Source: Mesorhabditis belari
Lineage: Eukaryota; Nematoda; Chromadorea; Rhabditida; Rhabditidae
Assembly (NCBI GenBank): GCA_958450365.1
Contig: CAUEEP010000928.1
Coordinates: 483,501-547,500, forward strand
Direction of reading: 5' to 3'
Length of the DNA: 64,000 nt
Numbering within the stretch: position 1 is the first letter of the stretch; each line of letters begins with the position of its first letter. The position numbers and the translations under genes were made by a program. The notes beneath the pieces were generated by a model, which saw only the letters and a list, made by a program, of their open reading frames with translations, did not search any database and was not told where the DNA came from. Below, one piece after another: positions 32,649 to 47,102 of the stretch.

Positions 32649-35600
32649 CTAGCTTTTTGCCTTGTGATTCGTGTCATTTTGTGTTGAATGATTCTCGTCT
32701 TTCTTCTCGGGAGTTGGCTCTTCTTGGGGGATTCGAGATTGGTACCATTCTCTGGAAAAAGATTTCATTTGAAATGTTTATTCTCTGCATTAGATTTTGT
32801 AATTTCCCCCTGACAAGCCTGTTTACAGTAGTGTTTACAGTTTCAGTGTTTACAAGTAGACTATTGTTTTTGGTTCAAGTGTTTTCTACAATGCTTTCTA
32901 CAACAAGGGTAAACTATGGTAATCCCTAGCCTTTTCTATAGAAACACGAGTAAATTAGGTTTTATCTTATGTCTAAGCTTGTCTAAACATATTGTCTAAG
33001 CTTCCAATTTGCTAAAAAGTCTAAGCTCCCAATTTGCTAAGCCTAAAAAGATAGCGGAGTGTAGTAGCTTTTATGTGCACCTTTTAGAAAAGAACAATTT
33101 ACAGTTAGTTGTACGAATTTATGCAATTGTTTCTTCTTTTCAACTCACCGATTTTCTTCAAGTTTATCGAGTATTTCTTGTGCATCAGGATAAACGAGAT
33201 CAGCCCAAGTCTCATAAAGTGGATGAACGATGTAATCAATGAAACCAACCTGCAATTTTTTTGTTTTGTTTTCATTGATCTTTTTTTTTTCTTTGCTTAC
33301 TTGACTCTGCTCAATCGTTACATTGTTTCGATCACACATTGGTGATATCGGGATTCCGGCTTCGCGTTCCTGCAAAAGTAAATTCTTCGTAAATTCAAAT
33401 TTTCCCAAGCTAATGCATATTATTCAGCCTCATTTCTCATTTCTTTACCTTATCTCCTTGTCTCCAATATTCTTCAAGTATTCTTTCATTCCATTGCCGA
33501 TAAAGGTCAATGGGCTTTGTCGGATTCGAGAGATCCGCCAAATGGATCATTGATTGGAGAACCTGAAAGATACCAATATTGAAATCAAAGGGAAAAAAAA
33601 GTTCTACCTGAATCCTGTCATTGTATTTATCAAGCAAAACAACACTCGATCCGGCTACTTTCTTTGCTTCAACCATTGTCTTCAGATCGGCCAACAAGGA
33701 CATGTGTTTCGACATATCAGTAGCCAGAACCTGAATTTGCAAATAAATACACTTGTTTATCAAAAGTTCTTTATTTTTAAAAAATATTCCCTCTTTAAAG
33801 AGTTATCTTAAAATGCTATTTTATTCGAAAAGGCATTTCTTTTTGTGTGGCACCCGGTCGCCCGTCTTCCATCACAAGCAATTAGCAAAACGATGATCGA
33901 TCATTTCCGGTGTTTAATCAAAAAAAGAAAAAAGAAAGGTTCTTTTCTAGAGAAATTCTCTCTCTCTCTTCTCTCCTATCACTTTTGTATCCATCCATCT
34001 TTGGATAGGAAATCCTTCCAAATAGTAAAAAAAAAGGAAGCCGGAAGGCGGCTCAAATCAAAGCCACTACTGCTTTTTTTTGAACATTGAATTATTGATG
34101 CAATTGATAAATCTATGGAAAGAGATGATTCAGAAAGGAAAAAGAAAGGAGAAAAATCGGGAAAACGGGGAGTAGATTAATGGATGAATGGATTGACAAA
34201 CACACGAATGATTGATTGTCGAAAGTTTGGGTTTTTGGTCTCTATATGTAGAAAGATTAGAAGTACGGCTATTGATAAATATTTCTATTTGAAATCAATA
34301 TTCAATCAATCAATCAATTCATGTAATTTTGAACTGAAAAGACTTGAACTTTGAACTTTTTTTTCGAAAACTCACCATATCGATGACGATTTTTCTGAAC
34401 TGAAGTCGTTGCTTTCTGGGCAAATTTGCTAGGAAATCACAGTTCGAATCCTGTAAAAGTCTTCTTTCTTTCTCAAAATTTCTTCTCACAATTTTACCTG
34501 CAATAATTTAAATGCCACAGCTAAATGATGTTGTTCGAGGACACTCTCATCATTATACATGATCGCCAACTCGTTGTCTAAATTGTAATCATTTCCATTT
34601 ATATTTATCCATTGAAATTTCTTAAAATCTCTTTTGAAAAGCACAGCCTAGATTTGTTGAGTTGCGTGCAGCTTATCGGAAAATCACAGAAAATTTGCGC
34701 AAATCCCAGCAAAAGTGACCGCAAAAGTGAGATTAGATATCGGTGGTACAAAAATGGAACTTTGAGATTGTTTTTTTTTTTGAAACTTTGTCAGAGACAA
34801 GTTTACAAATAGATGCAAATTTGAGTGAATAAAATGATTACTTGTATTGATGAGATATTGATTGGTGAATCCGGGATGATCGACATCGTGAATGGCACCA
34901 GCAAAGATTGCTGCCAAAATCTCGAGCTCATTGAAGACATTCTAAAGAAAAACTTTTTACTAAAAGATAATTGAAAGTATTGAAAGGGTTTTCTTTTTTT
35001 TTCATTTCATTTACAAACCTCGAGAACGGGTGAGGAGATGAGAACGTGCATTGATTGAGCCACATCGGCACCATGGATGTGATTGTGATAAGGATTGTCC
35101 TGAAAAGATTGGGAATTGCAATTTGAATGAAATTTTGATGAAAAAGTGTTTAAAAGTGAAAAGTTCCTTTCCGAAGAAATAATTCCTAAGAAAACTTACT
35201 TTGTAATGGTGTTCCAAATTGAGCAAATAGGTGATCAGAGTGTTGGCCGGGATCTCGAACGTCTTGATGAGGCCTCGTTCCTGGAATTTGGTATTTTCAT
35301 CTTAGATTAGAAATTAGATCAGATTTAGATCTAAAAGATTAGATTAGATTTGCTATTTTAAAGAATATCTCATCTAATTTTGAGTTCACTTTTTGAGAAC
35401 TCACTTTGAGCAAAGTGTAAGTGACAGCGGTGAGCGCGTGGTTCTTCGATAAATCGTTGATCTTGAAAACATTTGGACCCCAATCGTTTAGCTAAAAAAA
35501 TCCACACATCATTAAATAAGATTCGAAAAAACACAATTCAAAAAACAAAAAAAAATACCATTTGCATGTGAACGGCAATCTCAGCCGCGCACGAGACACC

Positions 35601-38600
35601 AAACTCGGGGAGATGACCATCATGAGAATGGGCTCTCAATTTGCGAACACCTACAATGTTTCTTTTTTGATTATTTACATAATCTCTAATCTTTTGAAGA
35701 TTTATTTCTAAAATCAAACCAGAAATTCGATTCATAGCAGCTGTTTGAGCTTTCTTCAAGAGACCCATCGAAACGTGAGGCGCCGCGGAGGTGGATGGCG
35801 CCTAAATGAATGAAATGAATGAGAAATAAGTGAATGGATTTTGAGAAAAGCTCATGGAAATGTTTATCTTTTACTTACAGATAAATAGAGTAAAAAAAGA
35901 GATATTTTTATTGTTGAGAGGTCAAAAATCTTGATAGACAACTTTGGTGTTGGGGTCCCCTCCCATCCTCCTCTCCCCCCCATCCTCCAAGATTCACCCT
36001 CTTCTATCCCCTTCCCACTCCCTTTGGTCTTAATCAGAATTAAGAAGATTTTGTGCACGTCAAACGATTAGCCGACCTCATCTCTTCTGAAAATCCCTGT
36101 TTTATCTATTCAATTTTTCTCTTTTCTCATCTCTTGATCCCTTTTTGAGAGCCTTTTTTTTCAATTATCCTTTATAATCAGAAAAAGTTAATAGACTTTC
36201 TAGAATACAGATATCTTTTATAACAAATTTCTGAGATCATAAAACAAACCTCAACTTCGACGGATGGGCTTTGATCGTCCTCTTCTTCTTTATCCATATA
36301 GGTTGTGATGAGGAATTTTGACACCTGAAAGATGGCAATGAATGAAATAAGCTCAGTTACGGTAATTAAAGACTGAAAGACTGAAAATTTCATTTATCTA
36401 CGGTATTTTATGGATGCTACGTAGTGTTTGTAATCCCCTTGGGAATGTCCTTTTCATTCTCTCATAAACACTGATAAAAAACTCGTTCACAAGTCAAGCT
36501 CGATGAAAATATTTGTGATAACCAGCTGTGACGTTTCATTTTATTGCTTTTGATGAAAAGAATTACGATTCGAATATAGTTTTTGAAAGAAATTCCCCTC
36601 ACCTGGGTTCCAGACTTGGATGTCTCAGCGAAATGGGAAAGCTCCTTGTTCAGCATCTTTCGGAACTGAAAATTTTCATTTAAAGAAAGCATTAAGTGCG
36701 ATAAGTGTCTTTTGATTCCTAGTGTTTAATTTCTTTTAATAATATAATAAGATATTCATTTATCACCATAGCATTTGAATGTACTAAAATGTTGAAGTTG
36801 TGCCTACATGTTCTCCTCCATAAAACCCGTCGTTTGTCGGTGATGTTGTTGATGTGGGTGATGGAGGAATTGAAAAAGGGAAAATGGAAATTGTTGGATG
36901 ATGATGTTGAGTGAGAGCCTCTAATCGGCCAGTCATTCTTGGAGAATCGGGTGATTGAGATGAATGAAATGTGGAAAGGAGACCCGGGGATTGAGATGAA
37001 ATGACGAGATGACACGATGAAGACGGAATTTTCACGGACAGTTTCACACTGATTGCAATAAAGAATGAGAGCTCTGTAAAAGATTGTAATCAGAAAAGAA
37101 ATGAAGAAAAGAAATGAATGAAAAGTAATGCCAACAAAAAAAAACACAGGTGAAAAAGATTAGTGAGAAAAAAAAGAGGTGGTTTAGGAGTACTAATACG
37201 ATTAGAAATCGGAGAGAAAACGGGTGGAAATCCATTAGGAAATAAGTAGATGAAAGGGGTGAAAAGGGGGGTAAAATGTGATGATGAAAAGTCATGGAAA
37301 CAGTCTAAAGCTCTGTGATCCATTCTGTGATCTATGACGTCATTTCAATGAGACATTTCTTTCTTTTTCCTGACTCACACTTATTCCAAATTTCTACTCG
37401 TCTTCTATTACGATTCAATTCCCATAGGGATTTCCAAAAAGTAAACAATGACGAAATATGAAATATTTCGAGAGAGAGAGTAAAATACTCTTAAGAGTTT
37501 AAAATTTCACGTGTTCTTATCAGTTCGCAAATTTTGCAAAGACAAAAAAAAACGGTCACCTCAATGTAACACAGGAAAAAAATGTTTTTATGAACCGAAT
37601 TTCTAAAATGAAATTCAAGCAAAAACGATTGATATTTAGGAGAAAAGAGTGGTGCAAACGATTTGTGAATTCTCCTTCCGGGGATATATACAACACGTGT
37701 TGGTTCTTTTTCAAATCTTTTTCCCTTTGTCGTTTCCCTTCTCGAAAATGCATACGTAATGTCTCGGAATCGAAAAAGGAAACCGGGAAATGGTTTTGAA
37801 AAGATAAAAACACCAAAAATTCAAGTAAGATTAAAGTAAATAGATTTATTGGAAAAAAGGAATAAACAAAAGTGGTATGAGTGTCCGATAATTGGGTGAG
37901 GTTCGAGGTAATTTCCAGAAAAAAATTCTCTCCCCTTGAACCCGATTTAAATTTACATTTAGTAAGATTACGGCTTTAAAAATTACGATCTAAATCGAAA
38001 ATCTTTTGACGATTTTCGCATAACATGAAAATTCTCACATTTTTCGGCAGGATCATCGCAAAAGAATGGAATTAAATAAATAAATAAATGAATGGAATTA
38101 AACGAATAAAATTCGTATTTTAATGGAAAAACTAAGAGGATAAGAGTGGAAAAAAAGAAGCAAAGATTTCTGCAAAAAAAAAATGATCGAGAAAATCGTT
38201 TGCGGTTGTTCAGGGTCACAAATCAGCCAAAAGGTGGGAAGAATACCGGAAATTGAGATGAGAAAAAAGAAAGAGAAAAAAGAAAGAGAAAAAAGAAAGA
38301 GAAAAAAGAAAGAGAGAAAAGAAAGAGAGAAAAGAAAATGCACAAAAAAAAAGGGGAATTGTGTCTAGTTTTGCAAGAAGATCAATATGTAGAATGAAAT
38401 TTGATTGATAGGATGTGTTGAGATTTGGAAATCGTAAACAAGAAGCCTTATTCGGAAAAATTTGATACAATAAAACGATCAGTTGCTAAATAAATACTCA
38501 AAATCTTAGTCTTTTAAAAAAGGTTTTTCCTAGAAAAGTCGTAAATCTTCTAAAATTTATGGAATCATTTTGTTTGAATTGAAAAAAAACGTTGAGTGGG

Positions 38601-41600
38601 TGAGGTGAAATTGGCCAAATCTTGAATTGAGGGGGAACATTGAAGGGGTAATTAGGCAAATTTGGAAAATAGAATGATCAAGGAAAATAGCGAGTACATG
38701 ATTAAAGAAAAAAAAAAAAGAAGAGATTTGTTTAGGTTGTTAGACAATTTTATAGTTGAATGATATTGAAAATGATGAAAATGGTCAAAATTTGGGGAAT
38801 AAATGGGAAGAGCCGATTCGAGGCCAAACAAACATCTTTTGGGGCGAGAGAAAAAGATCCGGACAATGAATCCTAAAAAAGGAGAAAGAGAAGAAAACAC
38901 AACAGAACAAAGCCATTTTTGCAAAAGAGCAAATATTCTGTCAATCGTGCACATTTTTTTTTTCATCCCTTCAAACGAGAATCGTTTCGTGGATTTGAAC
39001 AAAGAATTGCAAGTATCCAGAGGGTTTATTCAGACATCAATAGACTCAAGTTGACGTAGTTGACGAAAAATTTGACCTTAAAAAGTAGCAGAGTCAGGGT
39101 AGAATGAAATAAACATTCTATTAGATAGGTATCTATTAGATTTGATTTAAAAAGCAACAATATTTTCCATAGGTAGCCAGCAATGAAGAAAAAGAAAGAA
39201 TGGAAAAATCTTCGACCGCACAACGGACGCCGAGTTTCCGGTGTTGTCTGTGCTGTGGGTGAAACGGGTACACCGCTTTTTCACCCCTCCCCCCCCCCCC
39301 TACCCCAAAATTTCTCTTTCATCCAATTCTCTCAACTTTCCCCCCCACATCTTTTTTTTCTCTTTCAACCATTGATGATCACTAAACCATTTGCTAATCC
39401 ATTAGTCTATCACTCTATCATTTTCTTTCCCCTCTCTTTTCATTCTTCAATCTCCAATTTCATTCCATAAAGTCTTCGCAAATGAATGATCACCGCCTTC
39501 TCCTTTTTTTTTTCACCGGAAATTAGTCGACTAATTGTTGATAAGATATAATAATTCGAAAGAGTTTAATTACCCCATAAAATTTCTCAAACCAGTTACT
39601 TATTTTACAGAACATAAAAATCTTAAAAATTCTTACTCAGAGTTGATCTCTCTCTCTCTCTCTCCTAAAATCACAAGACCCAGCACAGATGTTTTTGATT
39701 GAAAAATGAAAAGGCTAAAGAGATTTGCAGCTGTGAGAACAGATTTCAATTAGCACAAAAAAAATAATGATTTGATCTTTAAAGGAAAACAAATTGGATT
39801 ACAGGCAAGAGATTGATATTATCAAAATCAATGAAAGAAGTTTAGATCAAAAAGTACTTCTGAGTGAAGTGATCAGTTAGAAAAATTTCAGGGATCAACT
39901 GGAAAAAAAATGAAAGAAAAGCTAGCTAAGAGGGGGAGGAAAAAAAGAGAGGTCGTGTGCAAATGTGATTGTTGAAAAGAGGGGAAGGGGAGGAGGGGAA
40001 GTGAGTAAACGGGTGGAGAAAAGAAGGGACGGAAAAGAAAAAGTATTGTGGATAGTCGGATAGAAGTGAGGGAGGAGACGACGTCACAGCTTCGATCAAA
40101 CACGGGAAATGAGGAGAACACCCGGGGGGATGAGAAGTGAGAAGTGGTTTGGCTGAGGGAGGGATTCCCCCAACATCTACAGCTATCTCAATTCAGTATG
40201 ATAGCAAGTCTGGATATCTTTTTAGTTAGCGTTCAACCGTATGAACTTAAAACTTTTTAGTTCTGCAAGCTATAATGAAGCAGAAAACTTGAGGCTATAC
40301 TGTGAGAAGATGAGAATTTATGAGAAGAGCCTATTGGTACGTACAAATTCTTTAAATAACCTTTTAACTCTTATCAATAAACAAGTCTAGAATCAAACCT
40401 AGAACATTTATAGCTGGAAAACAAATTTTGATGTTACGAAAGAATTTGTCAAAGATATTTGTGGTCTTTTCTTGATGTCGATTCATCCATCATTTCATTG
40501 AAAGTGTTCTCCATCGAATGCGAATATCAAATTATGATTGACAGCAACGACATTTACATTTGACACTTATAATCAAACAAAAATTTTTGGCTCCTGGTGT
40601 TTGGGCAAAAGAAAAATTCGATCGTTGTTTACAGCTTGATAGGTTCATAGATTCGGAAAGATAGATGTCTTAAAAAAACAAAGCTGGATAGCTGGGTAGC
40701 TTTTCGATAACATGGATAGCTGGATAGCTGGATAGCTGGATAGCTGGATAGCTGGATTGCTGGATAGCTGGATTGCTGGATAGCTGGATAGCTGGATAGC
40801 TGGATAGCTGGATTGCTGGATAGCTGGATAGCTGGATAGCTGGATAGCTGGATTGCTGGATAGCTGGATAGCTGGATAGCTGGATAGCTGGATTGCTGGA
40901 TAGCTGGATAGCTGGATAGCTGGATAGCTGGATAGCTGGATAGCTGGATAGCTGGGTTGCTGGATAGCTGGATAGCTGGATAGCTGGATAGCTGGGTTGC
41001 TGGATCGCTGGATAGCTGGATAGCTGGATTGCTGGATTGCTGGATAGCTGGATTGCTGGATAGCTGGATAGCTGGGTTGCTGGATCGCTGGATAGCTGGA
41101 TAGCTGGATTGCTGGATTGCTGGATAGCTGGATAGCTTTTTGATAACATGGATAGCTGGATAGCTTTTCGATGGATAGCTGGATAGCTTTTCGATAACAA
41201 TTGGATAGCTTCTGGAGAGAATCCAAGAGAATTTACAGCTGAGAAAAGTTGAGTATTTCGTGAATGGAGAAGGGGAAAAGGTAAAGGAGCAGATCACAAA
41301 AAAGACAATTCTTGGAGAGAAATCGAAGAAGATCACGTGAACCTCATCAAAAATGATGAAAAGTAAAAGAAAAAGAAAGAAGGGCATCTGTGCAAAGTGT
41401 TTTCTTCTTTTCTTTTTTTTCTTCCACTTGAAAAATCGCTTCTAGACTTTTGAATTTTTGTAAAAGATATGTGCAAAGAGGGAAAAAAACGATAACTCAT
41501 ACTTAAATTGTTTGAAAAGCAATGCAAAAAAGAAATGAATCCTAATCACAAACAATTGAGGGAAAACAAATAGAGTATAGACTTTTTGAGAAGAATGAAA

Positions 41601-44600
41601 GTAAAAGGAAAAGCTCACTGATTGAACTGATTCATTCAATCATAAAACTAATCAACAAAATCAACAAATTTAATGACTTTTTTCCTGTGTGGGTGGAGAA
41701 AAAGATCACAAAAACTGAATTCACAAAAACTGTCAAATGATTTGAGGAAATTCTTCGATCAGGTCAGACTCTTCTCCTATTTATTGAGTACACACAGGTG
41801 TGGAGGCGGACAAATTTCACGCAAAAAGAATGCAAAAGTCTGACGTGCAAAAGCTTATGAAAATTTGAATAAAACACTCATTGAAATGAACGAGTTTTTC
41901 CCTTTGAGTCACTAGAAAACACTTAGAAAAAAAGTCGGAGAAAAAGTGATTTCATATTGAAAACGGGGAAGTGAATCTGGGAGAATATCGTAAATTTTGG
42001 GTGGTGACATTTGGGTGAGACAAGAAGTGGAGAAGACAAGAAGACAAGAAGACAAGAAGACAAGAAGACAAGATGACAACAGAACAAGGCAATTAAATGG
42101 ATGGGATGGGGATGTTTGGAGTGAATAAAAACTAATAGGGGAAATGAAGAAAATAAAGAAAGAAAAAAAAAAGGGAGTGATAGACCATAAAAATTTGTGA
42201 TATTTCACTGATAATGAGAAGAGAAAACATACACACATTTTCATGGAAATACTTGAGAATTTTCGATAAGAAAGAAATTATCGCTGACGCCGACTGAGTG
42301 AATATCATAGGCATGTACATTGGTAAACTATGTACACATCATATATGTGTACAGCAATATGTACACATCATCATACATGTACATAGGTAGTTAAAGAGTT
42401 TCTGTGTTGAACTCTTGAAACAACTTGCAAAAGGTTCAACAGTCCAACAATAGTTTTAAGTTCATGCGGCTGAGCTCCAACTAAAAAGATAGACTTGCTA
42501 TTCTATCTTTTTAGTTGGAGCTCAGCCGCTCAGATAGACTTTCTATTCTTCTAGTTCTTTCTAGTTTTTGAAGTGATTTCAAAGTAAATTTCGAGCACAT
42601 TTTGTACGATAAATCTCGGTTAAATCAAGGGAAAACAGGAAGAAAATCTTGAGAATCACATCCAGATGTGTTCAATTTTAGGAAAAGAAAAAAAGAACAA
42701 GGAGAATGGTGATCCGAGAGTCCAAATTGAAGTATGTTGAAGGAAAGGAGGAGAAGGAGGAGGCTCTTCCCCCCTCAAAAAGGATCCATCTATTCCCCTT
42801 TCTTCTGAATCCAAATTCAATCAACTTCTTCCCAATCTCTTTTTTACTCTTTGGAAAAGTTCTCAATCCATCACTCAGAATCTCACATCAGAGGAAATCC
42901 CCCCAAAAAAAAGTTAGGTCAATTCCAGGAAGTCATCAGAAAACTCATCAAAATCTTGTAGTTTATTTAAAAGACAAAGACTTCTTCGTGAGCTTGACCA
43001 ATTCAAAAATTTTAAACATTCTAAAAAGATCAAGAATTTCTTCATCAAAAACACCAGAAAAACAAAACAAAACAATGAATCAGTTGAATATTCTGTCTGT
43101 TTTCCTTAGAATGTCCCTAGTTGGTACCCATTCTTCCATGGAAAACGAAACCAGAAAAACAACAAAAAAAGAGTGAAAGGGGAAAAATGCCAAGATTGAG
43201 AAGTTTTATGGAATGAGTGAAAAGGGGAATGGATGGGGATCACGTGCGAGAACTATTTCTTTTATTCAATCAAGTCAAGTGTTGGCAATGTTTTGATCAG
43301 ATCAAGTATAAAAGAAACGATTTTTATTTTGTCAATTGTAGTTCTCTCTAAATGAAAATGAAAATACTGGAAAAAGAACCGCCGTTCTTGGATTTTTTTG
43401 GTTAAATCAGCGTGAAAAACAGAAAAAGAGAGTTTAACTGAATATCTGAATAAGTTTTCAAGCCTAGTCAAATTTTATAAAGTTAAGAGTTCGTTGACCA
43501 AACGCGTAAAGGATTAGTATTTCTTTAGAAAGAGGAATTGATGAGTCTAGCTGAAAAAAAGGACTAAGCTTAAAAGGGGAAAATGGAAAGGACAAAACAA
43601 GGGTCAGCTGAATGATTTGAAAAGGGGAAATGGCAAAAAGGGGAACATCAAAAAGACAAGATTGCACTAATAATAAGCTGTTTGTACATGGAGATGGGTG
43701 AATGTCGAGGAGACTTTTGTTTCGAGAAAACGAACAAGCCATAAACAATCCACAAACATATAACAATATTGATATTTATTTCCTTTCATTCCACGTGATC
43801 TTTAGATCCTTTTTGCCAATAGCTTCTCCTTTTTTTTTTCATTCTCGATGTTTTGTCTTTATGATTCTCCAATTTTTTTCTCATTTTTTTTGTTTAAAAT
43901 CGAACGATCTTCTTCTTTGAAACGTCAGCAAAATATTTGGCCGTGAAATGGAAAATATTTGTTTCAATTCATTCATGATTCTTTCCCTTCTTTTCTTTCT
44001 TTCTTTCTTTCTTCTATCTTCTTTCTTCTATCTTCTATCTTCTTTCTTCTTTCTTCTATCTTCTTTCTTCTATCTTCTATCTTCTATCTTCTTTCTTCTT
44101 TCTTCTTTCTTCTATCTTCTTTCTTCTATCTTCTTTCTCTTATTTTCTTTTCTATCACAATTTGTTTTAAGTCATTGATAAGATCTTCGATAAAAAGACA
44201 AGAAGTCTTTGAAGAAATTTTATTGAAATATCATGTAGCTTCGATGAAAAATAATAAAGAAATTTCCGAGTATTCGGCAATTTTTGAGCAAATTGTTGAA
44301 CGGAAACGTTTTTTTTTTCTTGTAAAGCTTTTTAAATGAAAAGTCTGTGAAAAAGTGCTCAAAAGATGAGTCATTTTTAAGTGTGATTTGAAGGGGAAAA
44401 AGACAGACAAAGTACTTGGAGGGAAAAGAGTAATTCGAGAGGAGGTGATGAGCGATCAACAAACGATTTGAGACAACACAAAGTTGAGATGAGTTGTTGG
44501 AGAAGTGAGGGTGTGCATTGAGATGTGATATCAGAAGCGACCGCGCAGAAAAAGTGTGATCCCGATGTGAACTAGGCTAGTCTAAGATGTGTGTGAGTAG

Positions 44601-47071
44601 TCTATCTCTTGCACAGTCTTGTCTAGGTCCCTTCTTTCTTTTCTTCTTTCTTTTCTTCTTTCTTTTCTTCTTTCTTTTCTTCTTTCTTTTCTTCTTTCTT
44701 TTCTTCTTTCTTTTCTTCTTTCTTTTCTTCTTTCTTTTCTTCTTTCTTTTCCTTTTTCTCCAGGTATTCCTTTTCTTTTCTTTTCTTTTTGCACCCATCG
44801 ACCTTTTGATCTCTTTTCTCTTTTTCACGGACTTTCTTGTCTTCTTTTCTGTGAAATGGTGTTTGTCTGTCTGTCGACGTCATTGAGAACACGACCCAGA
44901 GGGGAACAAGTGAAGCAAGAAATGAATGGAAATGAAAGGAAATGAAAGATTTCAAATGAAATGAGTTACAAAGCTTAACTTTATCTTATAAGTTTGCAAA
45001 ACTTGAGAAGTATCCAAAGCTAATTAAAGAGCTTCTAAAGCTTTAAAATTTTCAAAGATTGCTAATTAAAGTCTAGCAATTTGGATGTGAAATTTTCATA
45101 AAAATATACTAATTGTAAAGGGGAACGAGTCTTAAAGGAGAACGAGAAGACCAGCTAGATTGTGGAGTAAGGGAAAGGGGTCTAGTTTGTGCAAAGGGAC
45201 AAGTCTAGACTAGAATTTCTAGTTATAGTTGACGTCAATACAACAAATAAATGATAAAGACTAATAAGACAGACAGTTACTCGTAAACAATTTGAAAGAA
45301 TAAACTGGTGAGAAAATGAATGTGTGAATGGTGTTCGGTGAGATGTTCGCGAGGGTTGATCATTGAATAAATGAATTGCAAAAGAAAAGAGAACGATCAG
45401 ATGACTCGTTCTCTTTTATTTCTTCTATTTTCTTGAGTCGTTCTCCAATTGTAACTCGATCCAATCCATTTGTGAAATTCTGGCATTGAGCCGAAGGGTG
45501 AAATGAGCGGTGAATTGAAACGAGAAGAGAAAGATCTCATTGAAGGATTTTAATCGTCTAGAGTCTAGACCAATCCACTCATTCCGTGGATCTGTGATCT
45601 TTATCCAAAAATGTGCACAAATCACGCAACATGAATGAACATCAACAGCGATAGCGGTAGCTTTGTTATTTCATTCCCTGTATGCATATCACTGACATCA
45701 TTGACACAAATCACAGCACATAAGTTTTCTGTTTTATTTTGCTCTACTATGATGATGAATATCTTATTTCTATAATAAATACTTAAATATGTATAAATAT
45801 TCTATCAAAATATTTACAATCTCATTGATTTCTTTAAAGCCTAACCTTGCTCGATGCCATCTCGGAGACAGATCGATGCGTTTGAATTGTCTCCAATTGA
45901 TCCAAGCACCAATCAAGCTCTTCTGAAATTGATATATACTATATATATATATATATATCTATATATATAAATTGCATGTACAATATAGTTTTTATAGAAT
46001 ACACCGTATTCTCTCTAATAGTAGTGCACCCAGAGCGTTGCCTAAATTCCTCGAAATCTCGAAAAGCGCTTATCAGAACCTATCGATGTGGGGTCGGAAA
46101 ATGTAGCTGACGTTGAGAGCTTGTGGGGGATTTGAGTGTTGAGCTTCTGCGAAAACTTAGAACCCGTCAAATACTCATCAACTCGGCTTGCCGCCGTGCA
46201 CTACTATTAGAGAGACAACGGTATTCCTTATGAGTTGATTTAGTAATTACCGTATTCTCTCTAATAGTAGTGCACCATAAGCGTTGCCTAAATTCCTCGA
46301 AATCTCAAAACGCGCTTATCAGAACCTATCGATGTGGGGTCGGAAAATGTAGCTGACGATGAGATCATGTGGGGGATTAAAGTGTTGAGCTTCTGCAAAA
46401 GCTTGGAAACCGTCAAATACTCATCAACTCGGCTTGCCGCCGTGCACTACTATTAGAGAGAATACGGTAGATAGATTAAGCTTAAGATTTTTCAAAAATC
46501 TTTAGTACAATAAAACAAACCAAGTGTCTCGGCCGCGGTTGAGACAACATTTTCTGGGAGCGCTGTTGAATGAAGTGGTGGTCGTTTTGCACTTCTGAAT
46601 CACTTCATTAAAATAAATCTTTCAATTAGAAACTTTTATTTTCTATTTTCATATTATTCACAATTTCCCCTCACCGATTTTGATGCCTTCCCTCGTCTAA
46701 ATGGTGAATATTGGCGATTTGAATGAGATTCGTTCGCACATTTCGCAAACTCGCCAACAACTGCGCGAATGGGGTAACGATCAGATCATCGCCGTGTCTA
46801 AAATTTGAAAAAATAGCAAAGCATTGAAAAGCATTAAATTCTGAATGTATTTAGTTTTATTTGAAGCATGAGTATTACAGTATTACATTTGATTTGATTC
46901 AGCTCATTTAATTGTCACCTTTTCCATTGTTCAGCCGGTACAATCTTTATGAAGAGTTTACCCATATTTGATCTCAATTCTGAGGGAATCATTTCAAGAA
47001 TAAGTTCAAGTGAAAGTGAATTTATGAGTGAATCGATAGGAGTTGAAAAAAAAGGGAATGGAAAAAGAACG

Positions 47072-47102
<31 letters not shown>

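Noticed and set aside
37556..37816. 86-codon minus-strand frame with coding-like texture
   Set aside because: No donor in the phase needed to join any pde-4 exon, and no homology recognised.
39564..39575. GTTTAATTACCC, resembling the start of nematode spliced leader SL1
   Set aside because: The match stops after 12 bases, with no following AAGTTTGAG, donor or Sm site.
40629..41387. Frames of up to 252 codons (Ser-Tyr-Pro-Gln repeats) on the minus strand
   Set aside because: All three frames of the 8-bp minisatellite are open and encode the same peptide repeat; a repeat artefact.
42706..43176. 156-codon plus-strand frame
   Set aside because: Low complexity at both ends, no recognised family, no splice or start context; probably chance in a pde-4 intron.
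44577..44955. Lys/Arg/Glu-rich and Phe/Leu-rich frames
   Set aside because: Produced by the 12-bp pyrimidine tandem.
45425..45570. Minus-strand [12 protein letters not shown]... stretch as a further pde-4 start
   Set aside because: No phase-0 GT donor, so it cannot be joined to the downstream UCR2 exon.
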